This document shows, piece by piece, positions 35,319-45,100 of a stretch of DNA of 61,752 nucleotides. The position numbers were made by a program, and so were the translations under genes. The notes below the pieces were generated by a model. That model saw only the letters and a list, made by a program, of their open reading frames with translations. It searched no databases and was not told where the DNA came from. Position 1 is the stretch's first letter. The number at the start of each line of letters is the position of its first letter. Where the stretch lies: assembly GCF_900109855.1 (NCBI RefSeq), contig NZ_FOBO01000019.1, positions 1-61,752 of the forward strand, given 5' to 3'. Source of the stretch: Roseovarius tolerans (GTDB lineage Bacteria; Pseudomonadota; Alphaproteobacteria; Rhodobacterales; Rhodobacteraceae).

Positions 35319-35654
35319 TTAGTGCGAGATCATCCAGGGCCGTGCCGCCGGGAAGCTCTTGGAGCCATCGGGGCGGTGCAGTGTGCGACTGGGCAATTTC
35401 TTTGACGCCGACCCGCAGCACGAGCAGCCGGGACCGTGGGATTTCGTTGATTTCGGGGCATGTTGCGCACGTTCATTGGTGGCGATGGCCGTGCGCCGTG
35501 CGCCGTCCATGTTGGCGAAGGCCGGGGCGCGCAACAGCACGCGGGGTGAGGATGCGGCGCAGGTCGGGCAGGCGCAGGGTCGATCAAAATCCGCCATGGC
35601 GGCAAAGCCGTTGAACGGACCGCAATCGGGGCAGTTATAGTCGTAATAGGGCAT
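35319..35654 (-). CDS. fmdB: FmdB-type zinc-ribbon protein
   Basis: A 111-residue protein starting MPYYDYNCPDCG. The pair YNCPDCG and CACPTC forms a FmdB/CxxC zinc ribbon. A second Cys cluster, GPGCSCCGSAS, lies near residue 80. In Methylophilus FmdB is a putative regulatory protein of the formamidase locus, and here it lies 57 bases downstream of fmdA on the same strand, supporting that name. Biochemical function is unknown. Confidence 0.85.
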   Translation of the reverse strand: MPYYDYNCPDCGPFNGFAAMADFDRPCACPTCAASSPRVLLRAPAFANMDGARRTAIATNERAQHAPKSTKSHGPGCSCCGSASKKLPSRTLHRPDGSKSFPAARPWMISH

Positions 35655-35711
35655 GTCTGTCTCCGGGTTTGGGGGCCGGGCGGATCGTGTGCGACCCGCC
35701 CGAACGCGTGA

Positions 35712-36941
35712 TCAGAGATCCGGGGCGAGCGGGATATCGACCGAGCCGTCGAGATGTTTGGTCGGCCCGTCAGAGCCCGGCATGATGTCGAACTCGAAAA
35801 TCTCGTTCGGAAGCCAGAGCGTCGCGCAGGCGTTGGGAATATCCACCACGCCCGAGATATGGCCCTGCACCGGGGCGGTGCCGAGGATGGCGTAGGCCTG
35901 CGCGCCGGTATAGCCGAACTTCTTGAGATACTCGATCGCGTTGAGACAGGCCTGGCGATAGGCGACATGCACGTCGAGATAGTGCTGATGCCCGCTCTCA
36001 TCGACGGAGATACCCTCGAAGATCAGGTAATCGTCGTATTTCGGCGTGATCGGGGAGGGTTTGAAGATCGGGTTCTTGATGCCGTATTTCTCCATCCCGC
36101 CCTTGATCAGTTCGACCTGGATATGCAGCCAGCCGGCCATCTCGATGGCACCGCAGAAGGTGATTTCGCCGTCGCCCTGACTGAAGTGCAGGTCGCCCAT
36201 CGAAAGCCCCGCCCCGTCTACGTAAACCGGGAAAAAGCAGGTCGCCCCGCGCGACAGATCCTTGATGTCGCAATTGCCGCCATGCTCGCGGGGCGGCACG
36301 GTGCGCGCGGCCTCGGACGCGGCTTTCATCTTTTCATCGCCGGTGAGTTTTCCCATATGCGCGGACTGCGTGTCGGGCAGGGCGGCCAAGGGGGGCACGC
36401 GCCCGGGATCGGTGTCGACCAGTGCCTTTTCGCGGCTGTTCCACATGTCCAGCATCTTGCGGTCCGGCAGGCAGCCGATCAGGCCCGGGTGAATGAGCCC
36501 TGCGTATTTCACCCCCGGCACGTGGCGCGACGAGGTGAACATGCCATGAAAATCCCAGATGGATTTCTGCGCCTCGGGGAAGTGATCGGTCAGGAAGCCG
36601 CCGCCGTTCTGCTTGGAGAAAAAGCCGTTGAAGCCCCAGTTCATCTCTTCCTTGGCGCCGATATCGAGGATGTGGACCTTGAGCAGATCGCCCGGTTCGG
36701 CCCCTTTCACGCCGATCGGGCCAGAGAGGTAATGCACCTGTTCCAACTCAACATCGCGCACGTCGGCGGCATCGTCGTCATTCTTGATCTGGCCGCCGGT
36801 CCAGTCATAGGTTTCGATCTTGAAATCGTCCCCCGGCTCGACCCAGACGGCGATGGGAATGTCGGGATGCCAGCGGTTGTGCACCGCCTCGTTGGTGTGC
36901 GGGCTTTCGGAAAGATCGACCGAGATAAGCGTATCTGCCAT
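35712..36941 (-). CDS. fmdA: Formamidase (acetamidase/formamidase family)
   Basis: Hydrolyses formamide, and sometimes other short amides, to ammonia and the acid in the cytoplasm. The 409-residue product is the usual length. It shows WHPDIPIAVWVEPGDDF, HYLSGPIGVKGAEPGDLL, FPGLIHPG-like KYAGLIHPGLIGC, EHGGNCDIKDLSRGAT and GDLHFSQGDGEITFCGAIE, all conserved in FmdA. It sits directly after the UrtABCDE-type transporter genes on the same strand, so uptake and hydrolysis are probably co-regulated. Confidence 0.96.
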   Translation of the reverse strand: MADTLISVDLSESPHTNEAVHNRWHPDIPIAVWVEPGDDFKIETYDWTGGQIKNDDDAADVRDVELEQVHYLSGPIGVKGAEPGDLLKVHILDIGAKEEMNWGFNGFFSKQNGGGFLTDHFPEAQKSIWDFHGMFTSSRHVPGVKYAGLIHPGLIGCLPDRKMLDMWNSREKALVDTDPGRVPPLAALPDTQSAHMGKLTGDEKMKAASEAARTVPPREHGGNCDIKDLSRGATCFFPVYVDGAGLSMGDLHFSQGDGEITFCGAIEMAGWLHIQVELIKGGMEKYGIKNPIFKPSPITPKYDDYLIFEGISVDESGHQHYLDVHVAYRQACLNAIEYLKKFGYTGAQAYAILGTAPVQGHISGVVDIPNACATLWLPNEIFEFDIMPGSDGPTKHLDGSVDIPLAPDL

Positions 36942-36962
36942 GTTGTCCTCTCTTTGCTTTGG

Positions 36963-37652
36963 TCAAACGGATAGGAATTTCGAGACTTTCGCCTCGTCGA
37001 TGCCCTCGCGCGGGCTGTCATGGACGAAGGTGCCGTTTTCCAGCACGACCACCCGGTCAGCGACGTCGAGCGCGAAGGTCAGGACCTGTTCGGAGACCAC
37101 GATGGACAGGCCCTTTTCATCGCGGATCTGGCGCAGGGTGCGCGCCATCTCGCGGATGATCGACGGCTGGATGCCCTCGGTCGGTTCATCCAGAAGCAGC
37201 ACCTTGGGACGCGAGGCGAGCGCGCGGGCGATGGCCAGCTGCTGTTGCTGGCCACCCGACAGGTTGCCGCCGCGCCGCGATTTCATGTCGAGCAGCACGG
37301 GGAAGAGTTCGTAGATATCCGGGGGCACGGTGCTCTCGCCGGTCACGGTCAGCCCGGTTTCGACATTTTCCTGCACCGTCATCGAGGAAAAGATCATCCG
37401 GCCCTGCGGCACATAGGCGATGCCGTTGGCCACGCGCTGATGCGGCTTGAGGTCGGTGACGGTCTTGCCCTCGACGGTCACGGTGCCGGATCTGGTCGGC
37501 ATGATCCCCATGAGTGTCTTCATCAGCGTGGTCTTGCCCATGCCGTTGCGCCCCATGATCGCGATGATCTCGCCCGGGGCGACGTCGAGATCGAGCCCGT
37601 GCAGCACCTCGCTCTCGCCGTAGGCCGAGCGGAGTTCCTTGACGTTTAACAT
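36963..37652 (-). CDS. urtE: Urea/short-amide ABC transporter ATPase UrtE
   Basis: The second ATP-binding subunit of a branched-chain-amino-acid-type importer. ATG 37652 (MLNVKELRSAYGE) has a gaga site and gives 229 residues; the upstream extension is not homologous. Motifs are Walker A GRNGMGKTTL, signature NLSGGQQQQLAIAR, Walker B VLLLDEPTEGIQP. In the Methylophilus amide cluster this corresponds to FmdF. It starts 13 bases after urtD and is followed by fmdA. Confidence 0.93.
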   Translation of the reverse strand: MLNVKELRSAYGESEVLHGLDLDVAPGEIIAIMGRNGMGKTTLMKTLMGIMPTRSGTVTVEGKTVTDLKPHQRVANGIAYVPQGRMIFSSMTVQENVETGLTVTGESTVPPDIYELFPVLLDMKSRRGGNLSGGQQQQLAIARALASRPKVLLLDEPTEGIQPSIIREMARTLRQIRDEKGLSIVVSEQVLTFALDVADRVVVLENGTFVHDSPREGIDEAKVSKFLSV

Positions 37653-37665
37653 GGTGCTCTCCTTT

Positions 37666-38418
37666 TCAGTGTCCGAGGTAGACTTCGACGACCTTGGGGT
37701 CGTTTTGCACATGCTCCATCGACCCTTCCGACAGGACCTGCCCCTGGTGCAGGACGGTCACGCGGGTGGCGATATCGGCGACAAAGCCCATGTCGTGCTC
37801 GATCACGATCACCGACCGGTCGGCGATGATGCGGTTGAGCAGATCGGCCGTCTTGCGGCGCTCGGCCACGGACATGCCTGCGACCGGCTCGTCGAGCATC
37901 AGGAGTTCGGGGTCCTGGATCAGCAGCATGCCGATTTCGAGCCATTGTTTCTGGCCGTGGCTGAGGAAGGCCGCCTTCTGGCCGAGATGTTCGGTAAGAA
38001 AGACCATCTCGGCGATTTCCGTGATCCGCTCGCGCACGGCGGCGTCGCGCCGGAAGAACAGGGCACCGAAGACCCCGTGCCCCTTTGGATAGCTGATTTC
38101 GAGATTGGCGAAGACGCTCAGGTCTTCGTAGACCGAGGGGGTCTGGAACTTGCGGCCCACCCCGGCATGCACGATCTGGTCCTCGCGCATTTTCAAGAGG
38201 TTCTGGCCCTTGAATGTGATCGAGCCCGAGGTGGCGCGGGTGCGCCCGCAGATCAGGTCGAGCACCGTGGTCTTGCCCGCGCCGTTGGGCCCGATGATGA
38301 CCCGGCATTCATTGGGTTCGACATAGAAGCTGAGGTCGTTGACCGCCTTGAACCCGTCGAAGGACACGGTGAGGTCTTCGACCATCAGAACGAAGTTCTT
38401 GTTGTTGTAGTCCAGCAT
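37666..38418 (-). CDS. urtD: Urea/short-amide ABC transporter ATPase UrtD
   Basis: First ATP-binding subunit, LivG-like, 250 residues. Walker A is GPNGAGKTTVLD, signature LSHGQKQWLEIG (the UrtD-typical SHGQKQWLEI form), Walker B LLMLDEPVAGM, and H-loop VIEHDMGFVAD. The LSHGQKQWLEI signature is a good mark of urea-type rather than leucine-type transporters. It is 8 bases downstream of urtC. Confidence 0.94.
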   Translation of the reverse strand: MLDYNNKNFVLMVEDLTVSFDGFKAVNDLSFYVEPNECRVIIGPNGAGKTTVLDLICGRTRATSGSITFKGQNLLKMREDQIVHAGVGRKFQTPSVYEDLSVFANLEISYPKGHGVFGALFFRRDAAVRERITEIAEMVFLTEHLGQKAAFLSHGQKQWLEIGMLLIQDPELLMLDEPVAGMSVAERRKTADLLNRIIADRSVIVIEHDMGFVADIATRVTVLHQGQVLSEGSMEHVQNDPKVVEVYLGH

Positions 38419-38426
38419 GGCTCACC

Positions 38427-39569
38427 TCATTCCGCGGGGGTTTTTTCGGCCGTGGATGCGGCGGTGTCATTCGCCGCACCGGGCCAGAGGCGCATCAGGC
38501 GCGGCTCGACATGCTCGGACCAGAGGCCGGCCAGACCGTTGGGAAAGGCCATGACCACGGCGATGAAGAGCGCGCCCAGGCCGAACAGCCACAATTCCGG
38601 AAAGCTCTCGGAAAAGCTGGTCTTGGCGTAGTTCACCAGAAGCGTGCCGTAGACCGCCCCGAGGATCGACAGCCGCCCGCCGACGGCCGCATAGATCACC
38701 ATCTCGATCGAGGGCACGATGCCCACGAAGCTGGGCGACATGAAACCCACCTGAAGCGTGAACATCGCCCCGCCGATGGCGGCGAAGGCCCCGCCGAGGC
38801 AGAAGATGAAGATCTTGAAATTGGCCACGTCATAGCCCGAGAACCGCACCCGGTCCTCTTGATCGCGCATTGCGATCAGGAGGCGGCCCAGCTTGGATTT
38901 GCGGACGAATTGCGCGATCAGCAGAACCACGAACAGCAACCCGCCATTGACGAAGTAGAGCAGGGTCTTGGCCTCGTCGGTGCGGATGTCCCAGCCGTTG
39001 AGGGTGCGCAGGTCGGTGATGCCGTTGACGCCGCCGGTAAAGCCCTGCTGCCCGATGATCAGGATCGTCAGGATCGCCGCGATAGCCTGGGTGATGATCG
39101 CGAAATAGACCCCGCCGACCCGGCGGCGGAACATCGCGACACCGATGATGAAGGAAAACACGACCGGCACCACGATCACCGCCACGAGTGTGAAGGCCAG
39201 CGAGTTGAACGGCTCCCACCACCAGGGCAGGGCGGTGATCTGGTTCCAGTCCATGAAATCCGGAATGCCGGGGGTGGACTGGATCGCGGTGTTTTCGGGC
39301 GAGGAGGCCTCGAGCTTGAGGAACATCGCCATACAGTAGCCGCCAAGCCCGAAGAAGACGCCCTGACCAAGGCTGAGAATGCCGCCCACGCCCCAGCACA
39401 GCACGAGGCCGATGGCGACGAAGGCGTAGGTCAGATACTTGCCGAAGAGGTTCAGGCGGAAGGGTTCGAGCAGTGCGGGAAACACGATGAAGATGATTGC
39501 CGCGAGGATCGCATAGCCGACAAGATCGCGCCGGGTCATGAAGGAGTGTTTGATCGGCATGGGGTGCAT
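38427..39569 (-). CDS. urtC: Urea/short-amide ABC transporter permease UrtC
   Basis: LivM-like permease, 380 residues, about ten membrane helices. The conserved GQGVFFGLGGYCMAMFLKL segment follows VLCWGVGGILSL. A long soluble insertion (SSPENTAIQ...TALPWWWEPFNS) between helices is characteristic of UrtC. ATGs at 39569, 39560 and 39539 could all serve as starts. It is 13 bases after urtB. Confidence 0.93.
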   Translation of the reverse strand: MHPMPIKHSFMTRRDLVGYAILAAIIFIVFPALLEPFRLNLFGKYLTYAFVAIGLVLCWGVGGILSLGQGVFFGLGGYCMAMFLKLEASSPENTAIQSTPGIPDFMDWNQITALPWWWEPFNSLAFTLVAVIVVPVVFSFIIGVAMFRRRVGGVYFAIITQAIAAILTILIIGQQGFTGGVNGITDLRTLNGWDIRTDEAKTLLYFVNGGLLFVVLLIAQFVRKSKLGRLLIAMRDQEDRVRFSGYDVANFKIFIFCLGGAFAAIGGAMFTLQVGFMSPSFVGIVPSIEMVIYAAVGGRLSILGAVYGTLLVNYAKTSFSESFPELWLFGLGALFIAVVMAFPNGLAGLWSEHVEPRLMRLWPGAANDTAASTAEKTPAE

Positions 39570-39582
39570 CGTTGCCTCCGGC

Positions 39583-40509
39583 TTACTTGCGCAGTTTCAG
39601 GGAGAAGAGGCCCTGCGGGCGCAGCATAAGGATGCCGACCACGGTCAGCAGGGTGAGAACCTTGGCCATCGAGCCGGACAGGAAGAATTCCATGATCGAC
39701 TGGGCCTGGCTGATCGAGAATGCGCTGGCGATGGTGCCCAGAAGGCTGCCCGCGCCGCCGAAGACCACCACGAGGAAGGTGTCGACGATGTAAAGCTGGC
39801 CGGAAGTCGGCCCGGTGGAGCCGATCATCGTGAAGGCTGAACCCGCCACGCCCGCCACGCCGCATCCGATGGCGAAGGTCATCCGGTCCGTCCAGGCGGT
39901 GTTGATGCCCACGGCATCGGCCATCTGGCGGTTGTTGTTGATTGCGCGCACCTGCTTGCCCCAGCCCGAGCGATACATCATCACGTAGACGCCGACGGAA
40001 ATGCTGATGGCGAGCACCATCACGAAAATGCCGTTGATCGGCACCTCGATCAGGTCGGTGATCGGCAGCGAGCCCATCATCCAGTCGGGGATCGACACCC
40101 CCACCTCGCGCGCGCCGAAGACTGTGCGGTAGGTCTGTTGCAGGATCAGGCTGAGCCCCCATGTGGCCAGCAGCGTGTCGAGCGGGCGTTTGTAGAGATG
40201 CCGGATCAGGGCCCATTCCACCAGCATCCCGAGCGCGCCCGCCGCGACAAAGGCGACCGCCATCGCGACGAAGAAATACATGCTGAAGAGGGCGGGCATG
40301 TAAGCGGAGAAGAGGTTCGACATCAGGTAGGTGACATAGGCACCGAGAATCATGAATTCGCCATGCGCCATGTTGATGACGCCCATCTGGCCAAAGATGA
40401 TCGCGAGACCGAGCGCCATCAGCACGAAGACCGAGAACAGGATGAGACCGGCAAAGCCCTGCATGGCAAAGATCGCGATCAGGTCGCTGGTGGAATAGTC
40501 TGCAAACAT
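39583..40509 (-). CDS. urtB: Urea/short-amide ABC transporter permease UrtB
   Basis: LivH-like permease, 308 residues with about eight membrane helices. The conserved GQMGVINMAHGEFMILGAYV loop identifies the family, followed by LDTLLATWGLSLILQQTYR and YRSGWGKQVRAINNNRQMA. It lies 126 bases after urtA, separated by a strong hairpin, and begins the membrane-component part of the operon. Confidence 0.93.
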   Translation of the reverse strand: MFADYSTSDLIAIFAMQGFAGLILFSVFVLMALGLAIIFGQMGVINMAHGEFMILGAYVTYLMSNLFSAYMPALFSMYFFVAMAVAFVAAGALGMLVEWALIRHLYKRPLDTLLATWGLSLILQQTYRTVFGAREVGVSIPDWMMGSLPITDLIEVPINGIFVMVLAISISVGVYVMMYRSGWGKQVRAINNNRQMADAVGINTAWTDRMTFAIGCGVAGVAGSAFTMIGSTGPTSGQLYIVDTFLVVVFGGAGSLLGTIASAFSISQAQSIMEFFLSGSMAKVLTLLTVVGILMLRPQGLFSLKLRK

Positions 40510-40554
40510 GGCATGTCTTCCGTTTCTGATGGCAGCGGGAGAAGGGTCAGGGGG

Positions 40555-40583
40555 CTGCGCCGCGTGGGACCAACGCGGCGCAG
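40555..40583 (-). promoter_or_regulatory. Intercistronic hairpin between urtA and urtB
   Basis: A perfect 11-bp inverted repeat (ctgcgccgcgt / acgcggcgcag) with a 7-base loop lies about 50 bases after the urtA stop. There is no T-run, so it is more likely an mRNA-stabilising or partial attenuation structure than a full terminator. Binding-protein genes of ABC operons are often followed by such hairpins, which raise their expression over the permease genes. Confidence 0.6.
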
Positions 40584-40635
40584 GAGGGGCGCGCTATCCG
40601 GCCCAGGTCTGGTGCGGGCGGATAGCGGACAGCCC

Positions 40636-41907
40636 TTACTGGTAGCCTTCGGGGAACGGATCGGGCTCGACCAGATCGGCGGTCTCGAACACGACCTCGT
40701 ATTGACCATCCGCCTTGGCGCGGCCGACCCGTGTCTTGGACCACAGGTGATGGTTCTCATGCACCTTGACGTAACCCTCGGGCGCGGAAGTGAGCTCGAT
40801 GCCGGGGCTGGCCTCGCGGACCTTGTCGACGTCGAAGGAGCCTGCCTGTTCCACGGCGGCCTTCCACAGCCAGGGCCCGAGATAGGCCGCCTGCGTGACG
40901 TCACCGATGACGATCTCGTCGCCCCACATGTCCTTGAATGCCTTGACGAACGCCTGGTTGTTCTCGTTTTCGAGGCTCTGGAAATACTTCATGCAGGCAT
41001 AGGCCCCGTCGATATTCTCGCCACCGATGCCGCGGATTTCGTCCTCGGTCACGGAAATGGTCAGGACAATCGGGCTTTCCTCGGTCGGGTCGATGCCCGC
41101 TGCGGTCAGCTGCTTGTAGAAGGCCACGTTCGAGCCACCCACGACGATGGCGTAGATCACGTCGGGCTTGCGCAGGCGGATCTTGTTGATCACCGAGTTG
41201 AACTGCGTGTGGCCGAGCGGGTAATACTCTTCGCCCACGACCTTGCAGCCGTCCATGAAGTTCTCGATGTGCTTGCGGGCGATCTTGTTCGAGGTGCGCG
41301 GCCAGATGTAATCCGAGCCCAGCAGGTAGAAGGTCTTGGCCCCCTTGGTCTGGTTGACCCAGTCGAGACCGGCGATGATCTGCTGGGTGGCTTCCTGCCC
41401 AGTATAGATGACGTTGGGGCTCTGCTCGAGACCCTCGTAGAAGGTGGGATAGTAGAGAAAGCCGTTATACTGCTCGAATACCGGCAGAACCGCCTTGCGG
41501 CTGGCCGAGGTCCAGCAGCCCATGACCGATGCGACCTTGTCCTGCACCAGGAGTTTCTTGGCCTTCTCGGCGAAGGTCGGCCAGTCGGATGCGCCGTCTT
41601 CCTGGATGAACTCGATCTTGCGTCCGAGGATGCCGCCCTGGGCGTTGATCTGCTCGATGGCCAGCTTTTCGGCCTGAACAGAGCCGGTTTCAGAGATCGC
41701 CATGGTGCCGGTGATCGAGTGCAGGATACCGCAGGTCACGGTCGTGTCGGTGACCGCAAGCCCGGTGGTGTTGACCACATCGGTGGGAAAATCTTGCGCA
41801 CGCAGCATCTTGGGTGTGAACAGCGATGCCGAAAGAGCCGCCCCGCCCGCCAACACGGTGCGACGGCTCAGGTTGCTGATTTCGGGTGATTTTTTCGTAT
41901 CGGTCAT
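40636..41907 (-). CDS. urtA: Urea/short-amide ABC transporter substrate-binding protein UrtA
   Basis: Periplasmic binding protein of the importer, 423 residues. It begins with a twin-arginine-like signal (NLSRRTVLAGGAALSASLF), then GILHSITGTMAISETGSVQAE, a stretch conserved in UrtA/FmdD. Later motifs include TFYEGLEQSPNVIYTGQEATQ and LGSDYIWPRTSNKIA. The start has an aaggagg ribosome site. It is the first gene of urtA-urtB-urtC-urtD-urtE-fmdA-fmdB and diverges from the hybrid kinase. Substrate may be urea, formamide or acetamide; fmdA favours amides. Confidence 0.95.
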   Translation of the reverse strand: MTDTKKSPEISNLSRRTVLAGGAALSASLFTPKMLRAQDFPTDVVNTTGLAVTDTTVTCGILHSITGTMAISETGSVQAEKLAIEQINAQGGILGRKIEFIQEDGASDWPTFAEKAKKLLVQDKVASVMGCWTSASRKAVLPVFEQYNGFLYYPTFYEGLEQSPNVIYTGQEATQQIIAGLDWVNQTKGAKTFYLLGSDYIWPRTSNKIARKHIENFMDGCKVVGEEYYPLGHTQFNSVINKIRLRKPDVIYAIVVGGSNVAFYKQLTAAGIDPTEESPIVLTISVTEDEIRGIGGENIDGAYACMKYFQSLENENNQAFVKAFKDMWGDEIVIGDVTQAAYLGPWLWKAAVEQAGSFDVDKVREASPGIELTSAPEGYVKVHENHHLWSKTRVGRAKADGQYEVVFETADLVEPDPFPEGYQ

Positions 41908-41981
41908 AGTGCCTCCTTATCAGTGCAACTGTCGTTGAGACGGCACGATTGTGCCTCTGACAAGCAAGCTGGCAGGAAATG

Positions 41982-42012
41982 CTGCAATGCAGTATACGTT
42001 GAATGACGTATA
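41982..42012. promoter_or_regulatory. Inverted repeats in the urtA / hybrid-kinase intergenic region
   Basis: Two adjacent palindromes: ctgca-a-tgcag (41982-41992) and the perfect 7-bp repeat tatacgt-tgaatg-acgtata (41993-42012). They lie about 85 bases upstream of urtA and 165 bases upstream of the hybrid kinase start. A 20-bp dyad is the expected size of a LuxR-type dimer site, so it may bind the response regulator encoded downstream. This is inference from symmetry and position. Confidence 0.55.
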
Positions 42013-42174
42013 TGGTTGGGCGTTTTTACCCTGCACAATGGCCCCTGTTTCCGGCGCTGTGCCGATGCGGCGGTGTCGTGCGTGTTTGCGTCGTGCTCGT
42101 GCTTTTTGATCCGCGCGGTTCGCGCCACAAGATTTCCGCGGCCTCGTGGCCGCTCTTCAGGACCCTGGAGGCCC

Positions 42175-45100
42175 ATGGCCATATCGTTCAGTGCCACGGG
42201 CGGCCGACGGAAATACAATCGTTGGGTCGCCAATGAAACCATGGAGGATTTCGCCCTCCGTTACACCGCGCGGCGCGCGCGGCGCTGGAGTTACGCGCGC
42301 GTGGCCAATACCGCGCTCGGCTCGATCTCGTTTCTGGCGCTCGAGGCGATCGGCGGTGCGCTGACACTGATCTACGGCTTCGATGCCGCGATTCTCGCGA
42401 TCATGCTGGCGGGGCTGATCCTGTTCCTGACCTGCCTGCCGATCAGCTATTACGGTGCGCGCTACGGGGTGGATATCGACCTTTTGACGCGTGGTGCGGG
42501 GTTTGGCTATATCGGCTCGACGATCACCTCGCTGATCTATGCCACCTTCACCTTCATCTTTTTCGCGCTCGAGGCCGCGATCCTCGCCTTTGCGCTCGAG
42601 TTCTGTTTCGGGGTACCGCTCGGGCTTGGCTATCTGCTGTCGGCGGTGGTGGTGATCCCGCTGGTGATCAACGGGTTTTCCAAGATCTCGGCGTTTCAGA
42701 CCGTGACGCAGCCGTTCTGGATCATCCTGCATATCCTGCCCTTCGCGCTCTTGGCCTATTCCGGCGTCGATCTTGAAAGCTGGACCGGGTTCACCGGTGA
42801 ACGCGGCGCCGAAGGGCCGACCCTGATGATGATCGGGGCGGCGATGGGGGTGGTTCTGTCGCTGATCGCACAGATCGGCGAGCAGGTGGATTTCCTGCGC
42901 TTTCTGCGTGAACCCAAGACCAAAGCCGAGCGGCGGCGCTGGTGGATCGCGCTATTGGCGGCGGGGCCGGGATGGACCGTTCTGGGCGTGATCAAGATGC
43001 TTCTGGGGTCTTTCCTGCTGACATTGGCCATCGGTGCGGCGGTGCCGCCGCGCGATGCCACCGACCCGACCAAGATGTATTTCACCGCCTTCGATCAGGT
43101 GATCACGGTGCCGTTTCTCGCCCTCGTCCTGACCGGGGCGTTCGTCATCCTGTCGCAGCTCAAGATCAATGTGACCAATGCCTATGCAGGCTCTATCGCG
43201 TGGTCCAATTTCTTTTCGCGGCTGACGCATTCGCATCCCGGGCGGGTGATCTGGCTGGTGTTCAACGTGTCCATCGCCCTGATGCTGATGGAACTGGGGG
43301 TGTTTCATGTGATCGAATCGATCCTCGGGCTTTACTCTCACGTGGCGCTTGCGTGGATCGGGGCGCTGACTGCGGATCTGGTGGTGAACAAGCCCCTCGG
43401 GCTCAGTCCCAAGGGGATCGAGTTCCGTCGCGCGCATCTTTATGACATCAACCCGGTCGGCACCGGGGCGATGCTGATCGCGGTGCTGGTATCGATCCTT
43501 GTTCTGGCGGGCGGCACGGGCGAGACGCTTCAGCCGTTTTCGTCACTGATCGCGCTGGCCACGGCATTTGTCGTGGCACCGGTCATCGCGTGGGGGACGG
43601 GGGGCAAGTACTATATCGCCCGCCCGGTCACCGCGCCCGGGCCGACAACGCCCGAAGGCACCCAGACCTGTTGCGTGTGCGAATATCGTTTCGACCCGGA
43701 GGACATGACCGACTGTCCGTTCTACGCGGGGCCGATCTGTTCGCTGTGCTGCACGCTCGATGCGTCGTGCCGGGACAGTTGCAAGCCGCACGCGACCTAC
43801 GCGGTGATGTGGGTGTCGACCCTGCGGCGCATCCTGCCGCGCCGGGTCTTTTCGGTTCTGATCTCGCGGCTGTCGGTGTTCTTCATCGCCACCGCTGTGC
43901 CGAGTTCGGTCTTTGCCGGGGTGCTGTTGCTGATCCGGTCGAAGGCGGAGACTGCGCAGCTTGATGCGGTGCTGACCGTGATTTTCTGCACCGTGCTGGT
44001 GGTCAACGGCATCATCGTCTGGACCTTCATCCTGATCCGCGAAAGCCACAACAAGGCGAGGGACGAGGCCGAGGTGCAGACCCAGCGGCTGTTGCAGGAA
44101 ATCCGCGCGCATGAACGCACCGACGCGGAGTTGCAGTCAGCCAAGGAAAAAGCCGAGGCGGCCAACCTTGCCAAGACCCGCTACATGGCCGGGATCAGTC
44201 ACGAGTTGCGCACGCCGCTGAACGCGATTTACGGCTATGCGCAGCTGATGGAGCAGGACCGCGACATTCCGGCCGGTCGGCGTGAGGCGGTGCTGGCGAT
44301 CCGGCGCGGATCAGAGCATCTGGCGGCGCTGATCGAGAACCTGCTCGATATCTCCAAGATCGAGGCGGGCCGGCTGGAGATTTACCGCGACCGGATCAAC
44401 CTGCCCGCGCTCTTGCGTCAGATCGCGGCGGTGTTTCAGCGACAGGCCCGCGAAAAAGGGCTCGATTTCGCGATCCAGACCTCCGGCAACCCGCCGGAAT
44501 GGATCGAGTTCGACGAAAAGCGGCTGCGCCAGATCATCATCAATCTGCTGTCCAACGCCATTAACTACACGCCGTCGGGCACGGTCACGCTGCATCTGCA
44601 TTATCGCAACGAGGTGGCGCTTCTCGAGGTGAGCGATACCGGCATCGGGATCGAGGAGGAGAATATCGACCGGATCTGGAAGCCGTTCGAGAGATTTGCG
44701 CAAAAGACCTCGGCGGGGTCGGGGCTGGGGCTGACGATCACGCGGTTGCTGGTCGAGATCCTGGGCGGTGAAATCACCGTGAAAAGCGAGCCGGGCGCGG
44801 GCACGACCTTTTCGGTGCGCCTGATGCTGCCCTCGCTGCGCGAGAGCGCGATTCCGAGTGCGGCCTGGACCATGAAAGAGCGGATCATGGCCGCGGGCTA
44901 TGTCGGGCCGCGCAAGACGGTGATGGTGGTGGATGACGATCACGACCACCTGCGTCTGCTGGAAACCACGCTGCGGCCTCTGGGGTTTCTCGTGCAGGCG
45001 ATGCCCGATGCCGAATCCGCGCTGGCCGCGCTGGAGGATGTGACGCCGGACCTGTTCATTCTGGATATTGACATGCCGGGCATGACCGGCTGGGATCTGG

